From: Rhizobium tropici CIAT 899
Lineage (GTDB): Bacteria > Pseudomonadota > Alphaproteobacteria > Rhizobiales > Rhizobiaceae
DNA: 64,000 nucleotides
Assembly: GCF_000330885.1 (NCBI RefSeq)
Contig: NC_020062.1
Location: 1,000,374 to 1,064,373 of the forward strand
Reading direction: 5' to 3'
Made by a program: the position numbers and the translations under genes. This document shows positions 8,465 to 17,583 of the stretch, one piece after another. Numbering within the stretch: position 1 is the first letter of the stretch; each line of letters begins with the position of its first letter. The notes beneath the pieces were generated by a model. It did not search any database. It saw only the letters and a program-made list of their open reading frames with translations, and was not told the DNA's origin.

Positions 8465-9457
8465 ATGCTGACATCGGCCAATGAGACGCTCGACGTCGAC
8501 CTCCTGATCCTTCCGGAGACGAACCTGATTTTGATCGCGTCGGTGATCGAACCATTACGTGGGGCCAACCGCATTTCCGGAGCCGAGCTCTACCGCTGGC
8601 GCCTTTTCACGCCGGATGGTTCGCCTGCGGAAACGACGAGCCTTATTCCGGTGCCCGCCTGCTCCGGCTTTCGCCCGACATCGGACGCGACGCCGCTTTT
8701 CGTGCTCGCCAGCTACAATTGGCGGCGCAGCGCGACGCAGGCATTGAAAATGCAATTGTCGCAAACGGCACGTCACCGGTCGATGGTCGCCGGCGTCGAA
8801 TCCGGCACGTGGCTGCTGGCCGAAGCAAGCTTGCTGGACAATGTCTCCGCTGCTGTCCACTGGGAGGACTACGACGATTTCGCGCTCGCCTATCCACAGG
8901 TGCGCGCCGTCAAGGATCGCTACGTGATCGACGGCAAGCGCATTACTACGGCGGGTTCGCTGCCGACGGTCGATCTGATGCTGGAGATCATCCGGCGACG
9001 GCAGGGCTATTCACTGGCGCTCGAGGTTAGTCGGCTGTTCATCTACGAGCCGGCGAGCACGCAAAGCGCTGCGGAGCTTTCGCCATCGACGGCTGGCCTG
9101 CGCATGCGCGATCCGCGAGTTGCTCAAGCCATCCGCCTGATGGAGGACCATATCGAGCAGCCGCTGGTGCTCACGCGTCTCGCCCGCCGCGTCGGGGTCA
9201 GCGCACGCCACCTGCAGACTCTTTTCCAGGAGAGCATAGGCGTGCCGCCGCATGTGCATTATCTGGCGCTGAGGCTCAATGCGGCCCGGCGCAAGGTCAT
9301 CGAGACGAAGGCTTCGTTCGCCGAGATCGCGGCCATGACAGGCTTCAATTCGGCATCGGCCTTTTCGCGCAGTTACCGTGCCAGCTTCTCGGAAAGTCCG
9401 TCCGGCACGCGCCGCAGGTTGCGCCGGCGCATTACGGCTGCAGCGGAGCCGACATAG
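8465..9457 (+). CDS. GlxA/CdhR-family AraC-type transcriptional regulator
   Basis: This regulator has 330 residues: an N-terminal DJ-1/PfpI-like amidotransferase fold (about 10-180) and a C-terminal AraC double helix-turn-helix (about 220-320, with HLQTLFQESIGVPPHVHYLALRLN and ASAFSRSYRASF). This architecture is shared with CdhR and GbdR, activators of carnitine and glycine betaine catabolism in Pseudomonas. It is divergent from the carnitine operon with a palindrome in between, so activation of that operon in response to carnitine or a pathway intermediate is likely. The 3' end overlaps the convergent LysR gene by 26 bp. Confidence 0.88.
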   Translation: MLTSANETLDVDLLILPETNLILIASVIEPLRGANRISGAELYRWRLFTPDGSPAETTSLIPVPACSGFRPTSDATPLFVLASYNWRRSATQALKMQLSQTARHRSMVAGVESGTWLLAEASLLDNVSAAVHWEDYDDFALAYPQVRAVKDRYVIDGKRITTAGSLPTVDLMLEIIRRRQGYSLALEVSRLFIYEPASTQSAAELSPSTAGLRMRDPRVAQAIRLMEDHIEQPLVLTRLARRVGVSARHLQTLFQESIGVPPHVHYLALRLNAARRKVIETKASFAEIAAMTGFNSASAFSRSYRASFSESPSGTRRRLRRRITAAAEPT

Positions 9458-10307
9458 GACGAAAGGCCTCGCGCACCATCTCTGCCAGTTCCCGGATCGC
9501 TTCGCTCGAATGATAGGGATTGCGTCGAAGCACGACACGGGAGGAATCGACCGGCGGGAAACCGTCATCACCCGTCAGTTCACGACAGCCATGCGGAATG
9601 TTGCTGCGCGACAGCGTCGTTACGGCAAGTCCGGCGGAAACGGCGTTCTTCAAGCCGGAACTCGTATCGGCGACGAAGGCAATACGATAACGCCGCCCGA
9701 TTTGCTCCAATGATTTCAGAGCGAAATCGCGGCACCATGTCGAATCCCGATAAACAGCGATGGGCATGGGGGTTGCCTCATGCACACGATGCACCAATGA
9801 TGTTACCCAGACCGTTGGATCGACACAAAGAACTTCGCCCTTGCTCTGGTTGTTCCAGTCGAAGACGACGGCCAGGTCCAGTTCATCTTTTTCCAGCGCG
9901 GCCAGATTATGCACCGTGTAATCGCATGAAACGGTGACCTCGACAGCGGGATGCCGGATGGCGAAGGCGGCCAGTGCCGCCGGCAACACAGTCTGGCTAT
10001 ATTCCTCCGGAATCCCGATCCGGACCGGCCCGTCGAGCGGTTTGGTACGGATATTTGCCGCCGCCTCGTTCAGGAGTTCGATTACGCGCTGCGCGTAGGG
10101 AAGCAATTGAGTGCCGGCTTGGGTGAGGACGGCGCCACGTGCACTTCTTTCGAAGAGCGTTTCGCCGATCGTATCCTCCAGCCGCCTGATCTGGGCGCTG
10201 ACGGCCGATTGCGTGCGGCCGATCCTTTGAGCGGCCGTGGAAAAATTGGACGTCTCGGTGATGACGAGAAACGTCCGCAGAAGGTCGCTTTCAATGAGGT
10301 CGCGCAT
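9432..10307 (-). CDS. LysR-family transcriptional regulator
   Basis: This LysR-type regulator has 291 residues: a winged helix-turn-helix at residues about 5-64 (FSTAAQRIGRTQSAVSAQIRRLE) and a periplasmic-binding-protein-like effector domain from about 90. ATG 10305-10307 gives the canonical N-terminus (MRDLIESDLLRTF); the frame extends further upstream but without homologous sequence. It is divergent from the EamA transporter gene across about 100 bp and probably controls it, the usual arrangement for LysR-exporter pairs. The effector is unknown. Confidence 0.85.
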   Translation of the reverse strand: MRDLIESDLLRTFLVITETSNFSTAAQRIGRTQSAVSAQIRRLEDTIGETLFERSARGAVLTQAGTQLLPYAQRVIELLNEAAANIRTKPLDGPVRIGIPEEYSQTVLPAALAAFAIRHPAVEVTVSCDYTVHNLAALEKDELDLAVVFDWNNQSKGEVLCVDPTVWVTSLVHRVHEATPMPIAVYRDSTWCRDFALKSLEQIGRRYRIAFVADTSSGLKNAVSAGLAVTTLSRSNIPHGCRELTGDDGFPPVDSSRVVLRRNPYHSSEAIRELAEMVREAFRPMSAPLQP

Positions 10308-10325
10308 TTGGTCACAAATATTTCT

Positions 10326-10338
10326 GATAGCTACTATC
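10326..10338. promoter_or_regulatory. Short palindrome in the LysR/EamA intergenic region
   Basis: GATAG-CTA-CTATC is a perfect 5-bp inverted repeat close to the LysR start and about 70 bp before the EamA start. LysR proteins often bind short palindromes in such divergent regions. Evidence is limited to symmetry and position. Confidence 0.3.
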
Positions 10339-10409
10339 TCTACTATTCGTTTGCCTGATGTCAAATAACGGCGCACACAGGGGCGTTCCTTCGTTCCTCG
10401 AGTCCATAC

Positions 10410-11327
10410 ATGACATTCCAGCTCCCGGCCCGCTCCGCTTTTGCCAGCGATTATGAGAGGGGCGTTATTCTTGTGGCGACAGCAATGCTTGCGTGGAGCT
10501 GCAGTGGCATCTACGCGCGCCTGCTGACCACGGACATATGGACGGCGATCGCCTGGCGGTCGCTGTTTGGCGGCCTGTTTCTGCTGATTCCAAGCTTTTT
10601 CCTCGAAGGCGGGTTTTCGCGCAGGCAATGGGCATCGATCTTTCACCCTGCCGGGCTGGCGATGCTGGTTTGCCAGACCGTCAGCCAGGCCTGCTTCATC
10701 GGTGCGCTCTATACGACCACGGTCGCAAACGTGACGATGATCTATGCGACCGCACCGTTCATCGCCGCCTTCCTCAGCTGGATCATGCTGAAGGAACGGG
10801 TAGCAAAACGGACCTTGATCGCAGGTGGCATCTGCCTCATCGGCGTTGCTGTAATCGTTGCCTCATCGATCGGCGGCGGTACGGGTGTCGGCGATCTGTT
10901 GGCGCTCGGCATGACGGTCACCTTCGCCCTCATCATCGTCATCCCGCGCATGGACCCCAGTATCCCGATCCTGCCGTCGAGCGTCGTCAGCGGGCTTTTG
11001 ACATTCGTCGTCTTCGTGCCTTTTGCCTCGACGAGCTCGGTAGATATTCAAAATTGGCTTTTGCTAGCGGCTTTCGGCGCGACGAATTTCGCGCTCGCCT
11101 TTGTCCTTTTCCTCTTCGGTTCGAGAAAAATGCCTGCCGCCGACGCTGCGCTTATCAGTTCGATGGAAATCGTGCTGACGCCGTTCTGGGTGTGGCTCTT
11201 CTTCTCGGAGATGCCGCCGGTTGCCACTTTTGTCGGCGGCGCGATCATCTTCGCGACGATCGTCTGGCATACCGCGATCGATCTCCGGCATAGCCGCCGC
11301 CGTCGGGCACCCGTCAATGGGCTATAG
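10410..11327 (+). CDS. EamA-family (DMT) transporter
   Basis: This inner-membrane protein has 305 residues and about ten predicted hydrophobic segments in two EamA repeats (roughly 20-150 and 165-300), the layout of drug/metabolite transporters such as RhaT and YdcZ relatives. Typical features are the SWIMLKERV turn at the end of the first repeat and the charged tail. It probably exports a metabolite or amino acid; the substrate cannot be read from sequence. The divergent LysR gene is the likely regulator and the flavoprotein gene follows 66 bp downstream in the same direction. Confidence 0.85.
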   Translation: MTFQLPARSAFASDYERGVILVATAMLAWSCSGIYARLLTTDIWTAIAWRSLFGGLFLLIPSFFLEGGFSRRQWASIFHPAGLAMLVCQTVSQACFIGALYTTTVANVTMIYATAPFIAAFLSWIMLKERVAKRTLIAGGICLIGVAVIVASSIGGGTGVGDLLALGMTVTFALIIVIPRMDPSIPILPSSVVSGLLTFVVFVPFASTSSVDIQNWLLLAAFGATNFALAFVLFLFGSRKMPAADAALISSMEIVLTPFWVWLFFSEMPPVATFVGGAIIFATIVWHTAIDLRHSRRRRAPVNGL

Positions 11328-11393
11328 CCATAATCTCTCGTCTCAGCAAAGATAGCGGCTCGAGCCTCGGCTTCATAAAGCGATGAAAGTGAC

Positions 11394-13436
11394 ATGACCT
11401 CCAACGATCCCTTGCTCCAGCCCTATCAGCTCAAGCACCTGACGCTGAAGAACCGCATCATGTCGACGGCGCATGAGCCGGCCTATTCGGAAGGCGGCAT
11501 GCCGACGGATCGTTACAGGCTCTATCACCGCGAGAAGGCCAAGGGCGGTATCGCGCTGACAATGACGGCGGGCTCGGCGATCGTCTCGGCGGATTCGCCG
11601 CCGGCCTTCGGCAATCTGCATGCCTATCGCGATGAGATTGTGCCCTGGCTGAAGAAGCTTGCCGACGACTGTCACGAGTTCGGGGCTGCTGTCATGATCC
11701 AGCTGACCCACCTCGGCCGCCGCACCGGCTGGAACAAGGGTGACTGGCTGCCGGTGTTGGCGCCATCGCCGATCCGCGAGCCGGCGCATCGCGCCTTTCC
11801 GAAGGCGGCTGAAGATTGGGATATCGAACGGATCATTGGCGACTTTGCGGCAGCGGCACAACGCATGCAGGCGGCCGGCCTGGATGGTATCGAGATTGAG
11901 GCCTATGGCCATCTGACCGACGGCTTCTGGTCACCGGCAACGAATCGACGCGAGGACGAATTCGGCGGTTCGCTTGAAAACCGCATGCGGTTCTCGATGA
12001 TGGTGACAGAAGCCATTCGCAAGGCGGTCGGCCCGGAGTTCATTGTCGGCATGCGCATGGTGGCTGACGAGGATTGGGAGAAAGGGCTTTCACGCGAAGA
12101 AGGCATTGAGATTGCCAGGCGGCTGGTGGCCTCCGGCAATATCGATTTCCTCAATATCATTCGCGGCCATATCGATAGCGACGCGGCGCTCAACAATGTC
12201 ATTCCGATCCAGGGTATGGCCTCGGCACCGCATCTCGATTTTGCCGGCGAGGTGAGGGCTGCGACAAAATTCCCCGTCTTCCACGCCGCCCGCATCGGCG
12301 ATGTCGCGACGGCGCGTCATGCGATCGCGGAAGGCAAGCTCGACATGGTCGGCATGACGCGCGCCCATATCGCCGATCCGCACATCGTCAACAAGGTGAT
12401 GTCCGGGCAGGAGGCCAGTATCCGCCCCTGCGTCGGCGCGACCTACTGTCTCGACCGCATCTATGAGGGTGGCGAGGCGCTCTGTATTCACAATGCGGCG
12501 ACGAGCCGCGAGGCCGAGATGCCGCATCGGATCGAGCGCGCCCAGGCGCTTCGCAAAGTCGTCGTCATCGGCGCCGGGCCTGCGGGCCTGGAGGCGGCGC
12601 GCGTGCTGGCCGAGCGCGGCCATAAGGTCGACGTGCTGGAGGCGAGCAGCAAGGCCGGCGGGCAGGTGAATCTGCTCATCCGCAACCCGCGCCGCAAGGA
12701 GATGATCGGCATCGTCGACTGGCGGCTGGCGGAGCTGGAGCGGTTGGGCGTCACGCTTCACTACGACGTCTATGCGGGAGCTGACGATGTTATGGCGTTC
12801 GAGCCCGATCTCGTCATCGTGGCAACGGGTGGCATCGCGCAATCCCCCGAGCTGGAGAGCGGCGACAGCCTCGTCACCTCCTCCTGGGACATTCTGGCCG
12901 GCGCAGTCAAGGCCGAGGGTCAGGTGCTGCTTTACGACGACAATGGCGGACATCCGGGCATGTCGGCGGCAGAAGTCATCGCCAATGGCGGCGCCGAACT
13001 GGAACTCGTCTCGCCGGAGCGCTTCTTCGCGCCCGAGATGGGCGGCATGAACCATGTCCCCTATGCCAAGACCTTTGCCGAGAAGAATGTCCGGGTCACC
13101 ATCAATACCAGACTGAAATCGGTGCGCCGCGACGGCAATGCACTCGTTGCGGTTCTAGGGTCCGATTTCTCGGATGAGACGCAATGGGAGCGGCGGGTGT
13201 CCCAGGTGGTCGTCGAGCATGGCACGGTGGCGAATGATGAGCTTTATCTTGAGCTGAAGCCATCATCGCGCAATCTTGGTGCTGTTGATTATCCCGCATT
13301 GATTGCCCGGCGATCGCCGCTGCCCGTCAAGAACGAAGCTGGTTCCTTCGATCTGATCCGCATCGGTGATGCGATCGCAAGCCGCAATATCCATGCCGCG
13401 ATTTACGACGCGCTGCGCTATTGCTCACTTCTGTGA
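11394..13436 (+). CDS. OYE-type NADH:flavin oxidoreductase, N-demethylase-like (DgcA/StcD type)
   Basis: This flavoprotein has 680 residues and the architecture of trimethylamine dehydrogenase and 2,4-dienoyl-CoA reductase: an Old-Yellow-Enzyme TIM barrel (1 to about 370, with NRREDEFGGSLENRMRF), an Fe-S segment, then FAD/NAD-binding Rossmann domains (VVVIGAGPAGLEAARVLA about 387-404). Length and the segment CVGATYCLDRIYEGG recall N-demethylases such as dimethylglycine demethylase DgcA or N-methylproline demethylase. The Fe-S motif shows Cys346, Cys352 and Cys364, but Ala349 where TMADH-type enzymes have a fourth ligand. Proximity to a glycine-betaine-producing operon supports a methylated amine substrate. 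A dienoyl-CoA reductase is less likely. Confidence 0.8.
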   Translation: MTSNDPLLQPYQLKHLTLKNRIMSTAHEPAYSEGGMPTDRYRLYHREKAKGGIALTMTAGSAIVSADSPPAFGNLHAYRDEIVPWLKKLADDCHEFGAAVMIQLTHLGRRTGWNKGDWLPVLAPSPIREPAHRAFPKAAEDWDIERIIGDFAAAAQRMQAAGLDGIEIEAYGHLTDGFWSPATNRREDEFGGSLENRMRFSMMVTEAIRKAVGPEFIVGMRMVADEDWEKGLSREEGIEIARRLVASGNIDFLNIIRGHIDSDAALNNVIPIQGMASAPHLDFAGEVRAATKFPVFHAARIGDVATARHAIAEGKLDMVGMTRAHIADPHIVNKVMSGQEASIRPCVGATYCLDRIYEGGEALCIHNAATSREAEMPHRIERAQALRKVVVIGAGPAGLEAARVLAERGHKVDVLEASSKAGGQVNLLIRNPRRKEMIGIVDWRLAELERLGVTLHYDVYAGADDVMAFEPDLVIVATGGIAQSPELESGDSLVTSSWDILAGAVKAEGQVLLYDDNGGHPGMSAAEVIANGGAELELVSPERFFAPEMGGMNHVPYAKTFAEKNVRVTINTRLKSVRRDGNALVAVLGSDFSDETQWERRVSQVVVEHGTVANDELYLELKPSSRNLGAVDYPALIARRSPLPVKNEAGSFDLIRIGDAIASRNIHAAIYDALRYCSLL

Positions 13437-13674
13437 GATCATCGGGATTGTCGACTTTAATCGCGTTATCACGCCAGACATTTTTGCGGTTTTCCAATAA
13501 AATTCATAATGTCAATGCAGTATCCTGGATGTCTTAAGTGATATGTGAGGTTCCGCCGCCGCGACATGGCTGTGGGAACTGCCTTAATTTTGAAACAAAA
13601 TGTAACAACTTATAACACCCCGTTACCCGCCGAATCATTATATTCGGGCATGTGAGTGAACGAGAGGTTGTTTG

Positions 13675-14037
13675 ATGCTGGCTAACCATGCGCCGTCCCC
13701 TTCGCAGACAGATGTGCTGATCTGTCTGGATAATCAGCAGATTGCCTCGCGCATCAGTTCGCTTTTGTCGCAACAGGGATTGACGGTCGCAGCCATATCG
13801 ACGACCGGTCTTCAGGAATGGTTCGATCCAACCGGCTGTCACCTGGTGGTGACGCATACCGCGATGATCGGAGACGTGCGGACGCGATTGAACTTGCCGA
13901 TCGTCAACATCGAGACGTTCATATTCGATCGCCCTGATCATGTGACCGAGGGAGCTGCGCGGCAGTTCGACGGCGATGCCTTTGTCAAACGCGTTTTTTC
14001 GGTCATGAATGGTACCCAAAGGCGCGCAGCTGAGTGA
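13675..14037 (+). CDS. Small protein of unknown function
   Basis: This protein has 120 residues. ATG 13675 (or the TTG just before it) is preceded by GAGAGG. The fold may be alpha/beta: a VLICLD strand, an amphipathic helix (QIASRISSLLSQQG), then HLVVTH and LPIVNIETF strands, loosely like a degenerate response-regulator receiver without the usual phosphoacceptor context. It stands alone, with about 240 bp of AT-richer non-coding sequence before it and a convergent ABC gene after it. An opposite-strand frame (13534-14019) is judged less plausible. No function is proposed. Confidence 0.55.
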   Translation: MLANHAPSPSQTDVLICLDNQQIASRISSLLSQQGLTVAAISTTGLQEWFDPTGCHLVVTHTAMIGDVRTRLNLPIVNIETFIFDRPDHVTEGAARQFDGDAFVKRVFSVMNGTQRRAAE

Positions 14038-14060
14038 TTTAAATCAGCGGTTGCCGCCTT

Positions 14061-15125
14061 CTACAGTCGTTGCTGACTGGCCTTGTCGAAGAAGTGCAGG
14101 TCCGGCGTCTTGAGCGAGATCTGAATTGTCTGGCCTGGTACGAGTTCGGCGCGTTCCCGCATGACCCAGGTCAATTCCTTGCCTTCCAACTCGAGCGCCA
14201 CGTGCGTTTCCGAGCCAGTGGGTTCGACGACGGTCACGGTTGCGGTAACGCCAGCCTCCGATGCGAAGGAAATATCTTCTGGACGTATGCCGAGAACAAC
14301 CTCCCGACCCTCCGATTGCGCCGGAGCGTTGGCGAGTTGGATGCGTGTGCCGGTTGGTAAAACCAATTCCGGCGAGGCACCGCCGGTAAGCTTGCCTTCG
14401 AGAAAATTCATGGCCGGAGAGCCGAGGAAGCCTGCGACAAAGACATTTCTCGGGCGATCGTAAAGCTCGAGCGGCGAGCCGACCTGCTCGACCTTTCCGC
14501 CCTGCAGCACGACGATCTTGTCGGCCATGGTCATGGCTTCAATCTGATCATGGGTTACGTAAACGATCGTCGTCTTCAGGCGCTGATGCAGCGCCTTGAT
14601 TTCGGCGCGCATCTTCACGCGCAGCTTGGCATCGAGATTGGAAAGCGGTTCATCGAACAGGAAGACTTTCGGGTCGCGCACGATGGCGCGGCCCATGGCG
14701 ACGCGCTGGCGCTGGCCGCCGGAAAGCTGAGCGGGCTTGCGATCCAATAATGGCTGCAGGCCCAAGATCTTGGCTGCTTCGCCGACCTTCTGATCGATTT
14801 CGGCGCGCTTCGCCCCGGCAAGCTGCAGCGCAAAGCCCATATTCTGCGCCACAGTCATTTGCGGATAGAGCGCATAGTTCTGGAACACCATGGCGATGTC
14901 GCGATCTTTCGGTGGCAGGTCGTTGACCACCCGTCCACCGATCGAGATTTCCCCGCCGGTGATATCCTCAAGCCCCGCGATCATCCGCAGCAGCGTTGAC
15001 TTGCCGCAGCCCGAGGGGCCGACGAGAATGACGAATTCGCCGTCCGAGATCGCCACGTCGACGCCATGGATGATGTTTACCGCGCCGTAGGACTTCCTGA
15101 CGTTCTTGATGATCAATCCGGACAT
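14061..15125 (-). CDS. Carbohydrate ABC transporter ATPase, MalK/UgpC family
   Basis: This ATPase has 354 residues. It has Walker A GPSGCGKST (36-44), Q-loop MVFQNYALYP, signature LSGGQRQRVAMGRA (about 134), Walker B VFLFDEP, an H-loop in TIVYVTHDQ and a C-terminal TOBE/MalK regulatory domain. ATG 15125 is behind AAGGGAAGA; the longer frame upstream is spurious. It is the last gene of a five-gene cluster (binding protein, two permeases, apiosidase-like hydrolase, ATPase) and should energise import of the oligosaccharide or glycoside bound by the 18567-19820 protein. Family assignment is firm. Confidence 0.93.
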   Translation of the reverse strand: MSGLIIKNVRKSYGAVNIIHGVDVAISDGEFVILVGPSGCGKSTLLRMIAGLEDITGGEISIGGRVVNDLPPKDRDIAMVFQNYALYPQMTVAQNMGFALQLAGAKRAEIDQKVGEAAKILGLQPLLDRKPAQLSGGQRQRVAMGRAIVRDPKVFLFDEPLSNLDAKLRVKMRAEIKALHQRLKTTIVYVTHDQIEAMTMADKIVVLQGGKVEQVGSPLELYDRPRNVFVAGFLGSPAMNFLEGKLTGGASPELVLPTGTRIQLANAPAQSEGREVVLGIRPEDISFASEAGVTATVTVVEPTGSETHVALELEGKELTWVMRERAELVPGQTIQISLKTPDLHFFDKASQQRL

Positions 15126-15142
15126 GACATTCTTCCCTTGGG

Positions 15143-16657
15143 TCAATGCTTCTTGCGGATGCGCAACGCCTGGTATGGCCTGCCCGGCAGTTCCACGCCG
15201 AAGGCGGCATCCGCCTTGCCGCCGCGCACGATGGCGCCATGGCGTGTCGGATGCGGGATGGGCGCTTCCACCTTCTTTGCCGGCGTGATCGTCATCTCCC
15301 ACGTGTCGATGATGTCGACGTCATAGTCGGTTCCGTCCTTGGGCAGGCCGGTAGACCAGATGACCGGCTGGTGCTCGCCGAGATAGATGTAGCTGACATC
15401 GCCGTCGCGCGCGCCGGAGACGCGGGTCCAGGGCCATTCGCCGAACGAGGCCATGGGTTCAAGACCGTTGACGACATCCTGCTCGAGGAGATCGCGCAGG
15501 AAGCCGATACGCTTCCAGGCTTCGCCGCGCAGTTCGCCGCCCTTCGCCCACCAGATCAGATCTTCCGGATGCGAATAGGTTTCGCCATGGCCGGCATAGC
15601 CGCCGCGCGTCATTGTGATCCAGAAGCGATGCACCAACTCTTCAGCCGTCAGGTTGCCCCATGACTGGATGATGTTGCCCTCATATTCCGGCTCGTCGTT
15701 GACAACAGGCTTGCCATAGGCATCGCGCCATTCCTGCGTGCGCTTCACATCCCAGTTCTGGATGCAGGTATGGGTCACCCAGGGCTTGCGATGATCGAAG
15801 TTCATCGTCGGGTCGCCGTTATGGATGGACTTCAGATGGCCGTAAGGATCGTTCTCCTCGAGAATGTGGAAATAGCGATCCCATTGCTGCAGCGGTTTGG
15901 TGTCGAGAAGGAAGTCGTACTCGTTTGCAAGCGCCCACCAGACGTTGCGATAGGCGGCAAGCCGTGCCGCGAGATAGGCGACATAGCGGAAATCCTGCTC
16001 GGCCGACATGTCGGTGTAACCCCAGCGGTCGTAGGGGTGAAACATGATGATATCGGCTTCGATGCCGAGATCGCAGAGCGCTGCGACCTGGCTCTCGAAA
16101 TGACGGAAGAGAACCGGGTTCGGCCGGTCGAAATCCTCCTTGCCGTCGGCGCCCTTTTCAAAGCAGGCATGGAGCGGCTCGTTGACGTTATAGGGATAGT
16201 CCTTCGGAAAGATGCCCATGCGGATCTTGTTGAAGCGCGATTTCTTCAGCGTCTCAAGCGTCTGGGCTTGCATGTCGAGTGGCTGGTGCGTCCAGGCATA
16301 GCAGGTCGTGCCGAACGACAGGAAAGGCTTGCCGTCGGCATAGGCGAAGTGGAACTTGTTATGGACATGCACGGGCCCGTGGTTGCCCTCGGACGGCTTG
16401 GTCGCGACGAAAGAACCGGTCTTGCCATCCAGTTCCGATGTCTTCGAGTGCGTGTGGAACGACCAATCGCCTTCATTGTCCGGCATGAAGCGAACGCGAT
16501 AGACGCCGTCGCCATCGTAGAAGCCTGGTACGCGGATCTCGCGGCTGTTCTGGCTGAAGACGGCATCGAATGCCACATCGAGATAGGGATTGCCGCTCGA
16601 AGGACCGTTGAAGGCCGCTTCGAAGACACCCCATTTTTCGACGGACGCGTTGGACAT
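15143..16657 (-). CDS. Apiosidase-like glycoside hydrolase (DUF5060 / PF13204 / DUF5605 architecture), cytoplasmic
   Basis: This protein has 504 residues and no signal peptide. A beta-rich N-terminal DUF5060-type domain (about 5-90, WGVFEAAFNGPSSGNPY) precedes a TIM barrel of the DUF4038 group (about 95-400), which Pfam names apiosidase-like after GH140. A DUF5605-like C-terminal beta domain ends the protein. Candidate acid/base and nucleophile are Glu246 (ALANEYD) and Glu322 or Glu324 (NDEPEYEG), placed as in clan-A hydrolases. ATG 16657 has a good GAGGAGA site. It lies inside the sugar importer operon, next to the apiose catabolic genes, so cleavage of imported apiosides in the cytoplasm is the natural reading. 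Specificity is inferred, not shown. Confidence 0.82.
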   Translation of the reverse strand: MSNASVEKWGVFEAAFNGPSSGNPYLDVAFDAVFSQNSREIRVPGFYDGDGVYRVRFMPDNEGDWSFHTHSKTSELDGKTGSFVATKPSEGNHGPVHVHNKFHFAYADGKPFLSFGTTCYAWTHQPLDMQAQTLETLKKSRFNKIRMGIFPKDYPYNVNEPLHACFEKGADGKEDFDRPNPVLFRHFESQVAALCDLGIEADIIMFHPYDRWGYTDMSAEQDFRYVAYLAARLAAYRNVWWALANEYDFLLDTKPLQQWDRYFHILEENDPYGHLKSIHNGDPTMNFDHRKPWVTHTCIQNWDVKRTQEWRDAYGKPVVNDEPEYEGNIIQSWGNLTAEELVHRFWITMTRGGYAGHGETYSHPEDLIWWAKGGELRGEAWKRIGFLRDLLEQDVVNGLEPMASFGEWPWTRVSGARDGDVSYIYLGEHQPVIWSTGLPKDGTDYDVDIIDTWEMTITPAKKVEAPIPHPTRHGAIVRGGKADAAFGVELPGRPYQALRIRKKH

Positions 16658-16695
16658 GATGTTCTCCTCGGAAGATGTATGGATGGTGCGACGGC

Positions 16696-17583
16696 TCAGC
16701 CCTTGACCGCGCCGGAAGTGAGGCCGGAGACGAAGTAACGCTGGAAGATCAGATAAACGATAGTTGCCGGCAGCACGGTCATGACAATTGCGGCATTCAA
16801 CTGCCCGTAATCGTTGGAAAACTGCCCCTGGAAGGACATAAGCCCGAGCGGCAGCGTCCACATGTGCTGGTCCTGCAGCAGCACGAGCGCCATGGCGAAC
16901 TCGTTCCATGTCGAGACGAAGTCCAGGATCAGCAGTGCGGCGAGCACTGGCAGGCAGACGGGCAGGAATATCCGGCGGAAGATGGTGAAATGGCTTGCGC
17001 CGTCGATCAGGGCTGCCTCAGACAGTTCCTTCGGAATGCCTTTGAAGAAGCCGTGAAGGATGAAGACCTGATAGGGCACGCCGAAGGCGATGTAAGGTAG
17101 GATCACGCCGGGATAGGTGTCGATCAGTCCGAGCGAGTTGACCAGCGTGAAGAGCGGCGCCAGCATGACCTGAAAGGGGATCATCGTGCCGAAAACGACG
17201 AGGAGTAGCAGCAACTTGCTGAACCTCAGCCTGATCTTGGCGAGAGCATAGGCGGCCATCGCCGAGAGGATGAGACCGAGCGGCACCTTGATCACGGTGA
17301 TGATGGTGCTGTTGAGGAAGGCATTGGCGAAATTGCCGCGGCCCCAGGCGCTCGAATAATTCTCGAAGGCCGGATCGAGCGGCGGCATGAAGGCGCCGGT
17401 CGATGTCACGTCGGCCTGCGTTTTCAGCGAGGTGAAGACGATGAAGACGAAAGGCGCAAGCCAGATCGCCGCGACGACCAGCAGTGCGATCCATAGGCCG
17501 ATCAGGACGGGATCGCGCTTGCGCTTTGCCGGTATGATGGTCTCGAAGTCGTCCGATATGGATGTGGCCGATGTTGCCGTCAT
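16696..17583 (-). CDS. Carbohydrate ABC transporter permease, MalG type
   Basis: This permease has 295 residues with six predicted transmembrane segments and the EAA loop EAALIDGASHFTIFRRIFLPVCLP (about 190-213), which docks the ATPase. It is the MalG-type partner of the MalF-type permease upstream, whose stop codon overlaps this ATG (ATGA at 17580-17583), so the two are translationally coupled. Expected in the inner membrane, importing the glycoside that the neighbouring apiosidase-like enzyme would cleave. The substrate is inferred from context. Confidence 0.93.
   Translation of the reverse strand: MTATSATSISDDFETIIPAKRKRDPVLIGLWIALLVVAAIWLAPFVFIVFTSLKTQADVTSTGAFMPPLDPAFENYSSAWGRGNFANAFLNSTIITVIKVPLGLILSAMAAYALAKIRLRFSKLLLLLVVFGTMIPFQVMLAPLFTLVNSLGLIDTYPGVILPYIAFGVPYQVFILHGFFKGIPKELSEAALIDGASHFTIFRRIFLPVCLPVLAALLILDFVSTWNEFAMALVLLQDQHMWTLPLGLMSFQGQFSNDYGQLNAAIVMTVLPATIVYLIFQRYFVSGLTSGAVKG

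Noticed and set aside
13534..14019. 161-codon minus-strand frame opposite the small gene at 13675
   Set aside because: Plus-strand frame has a better ribosome site and more protein-like sequence; the opposite frame is rich in Arg, His, Gln and Cys. Not fully excluded.
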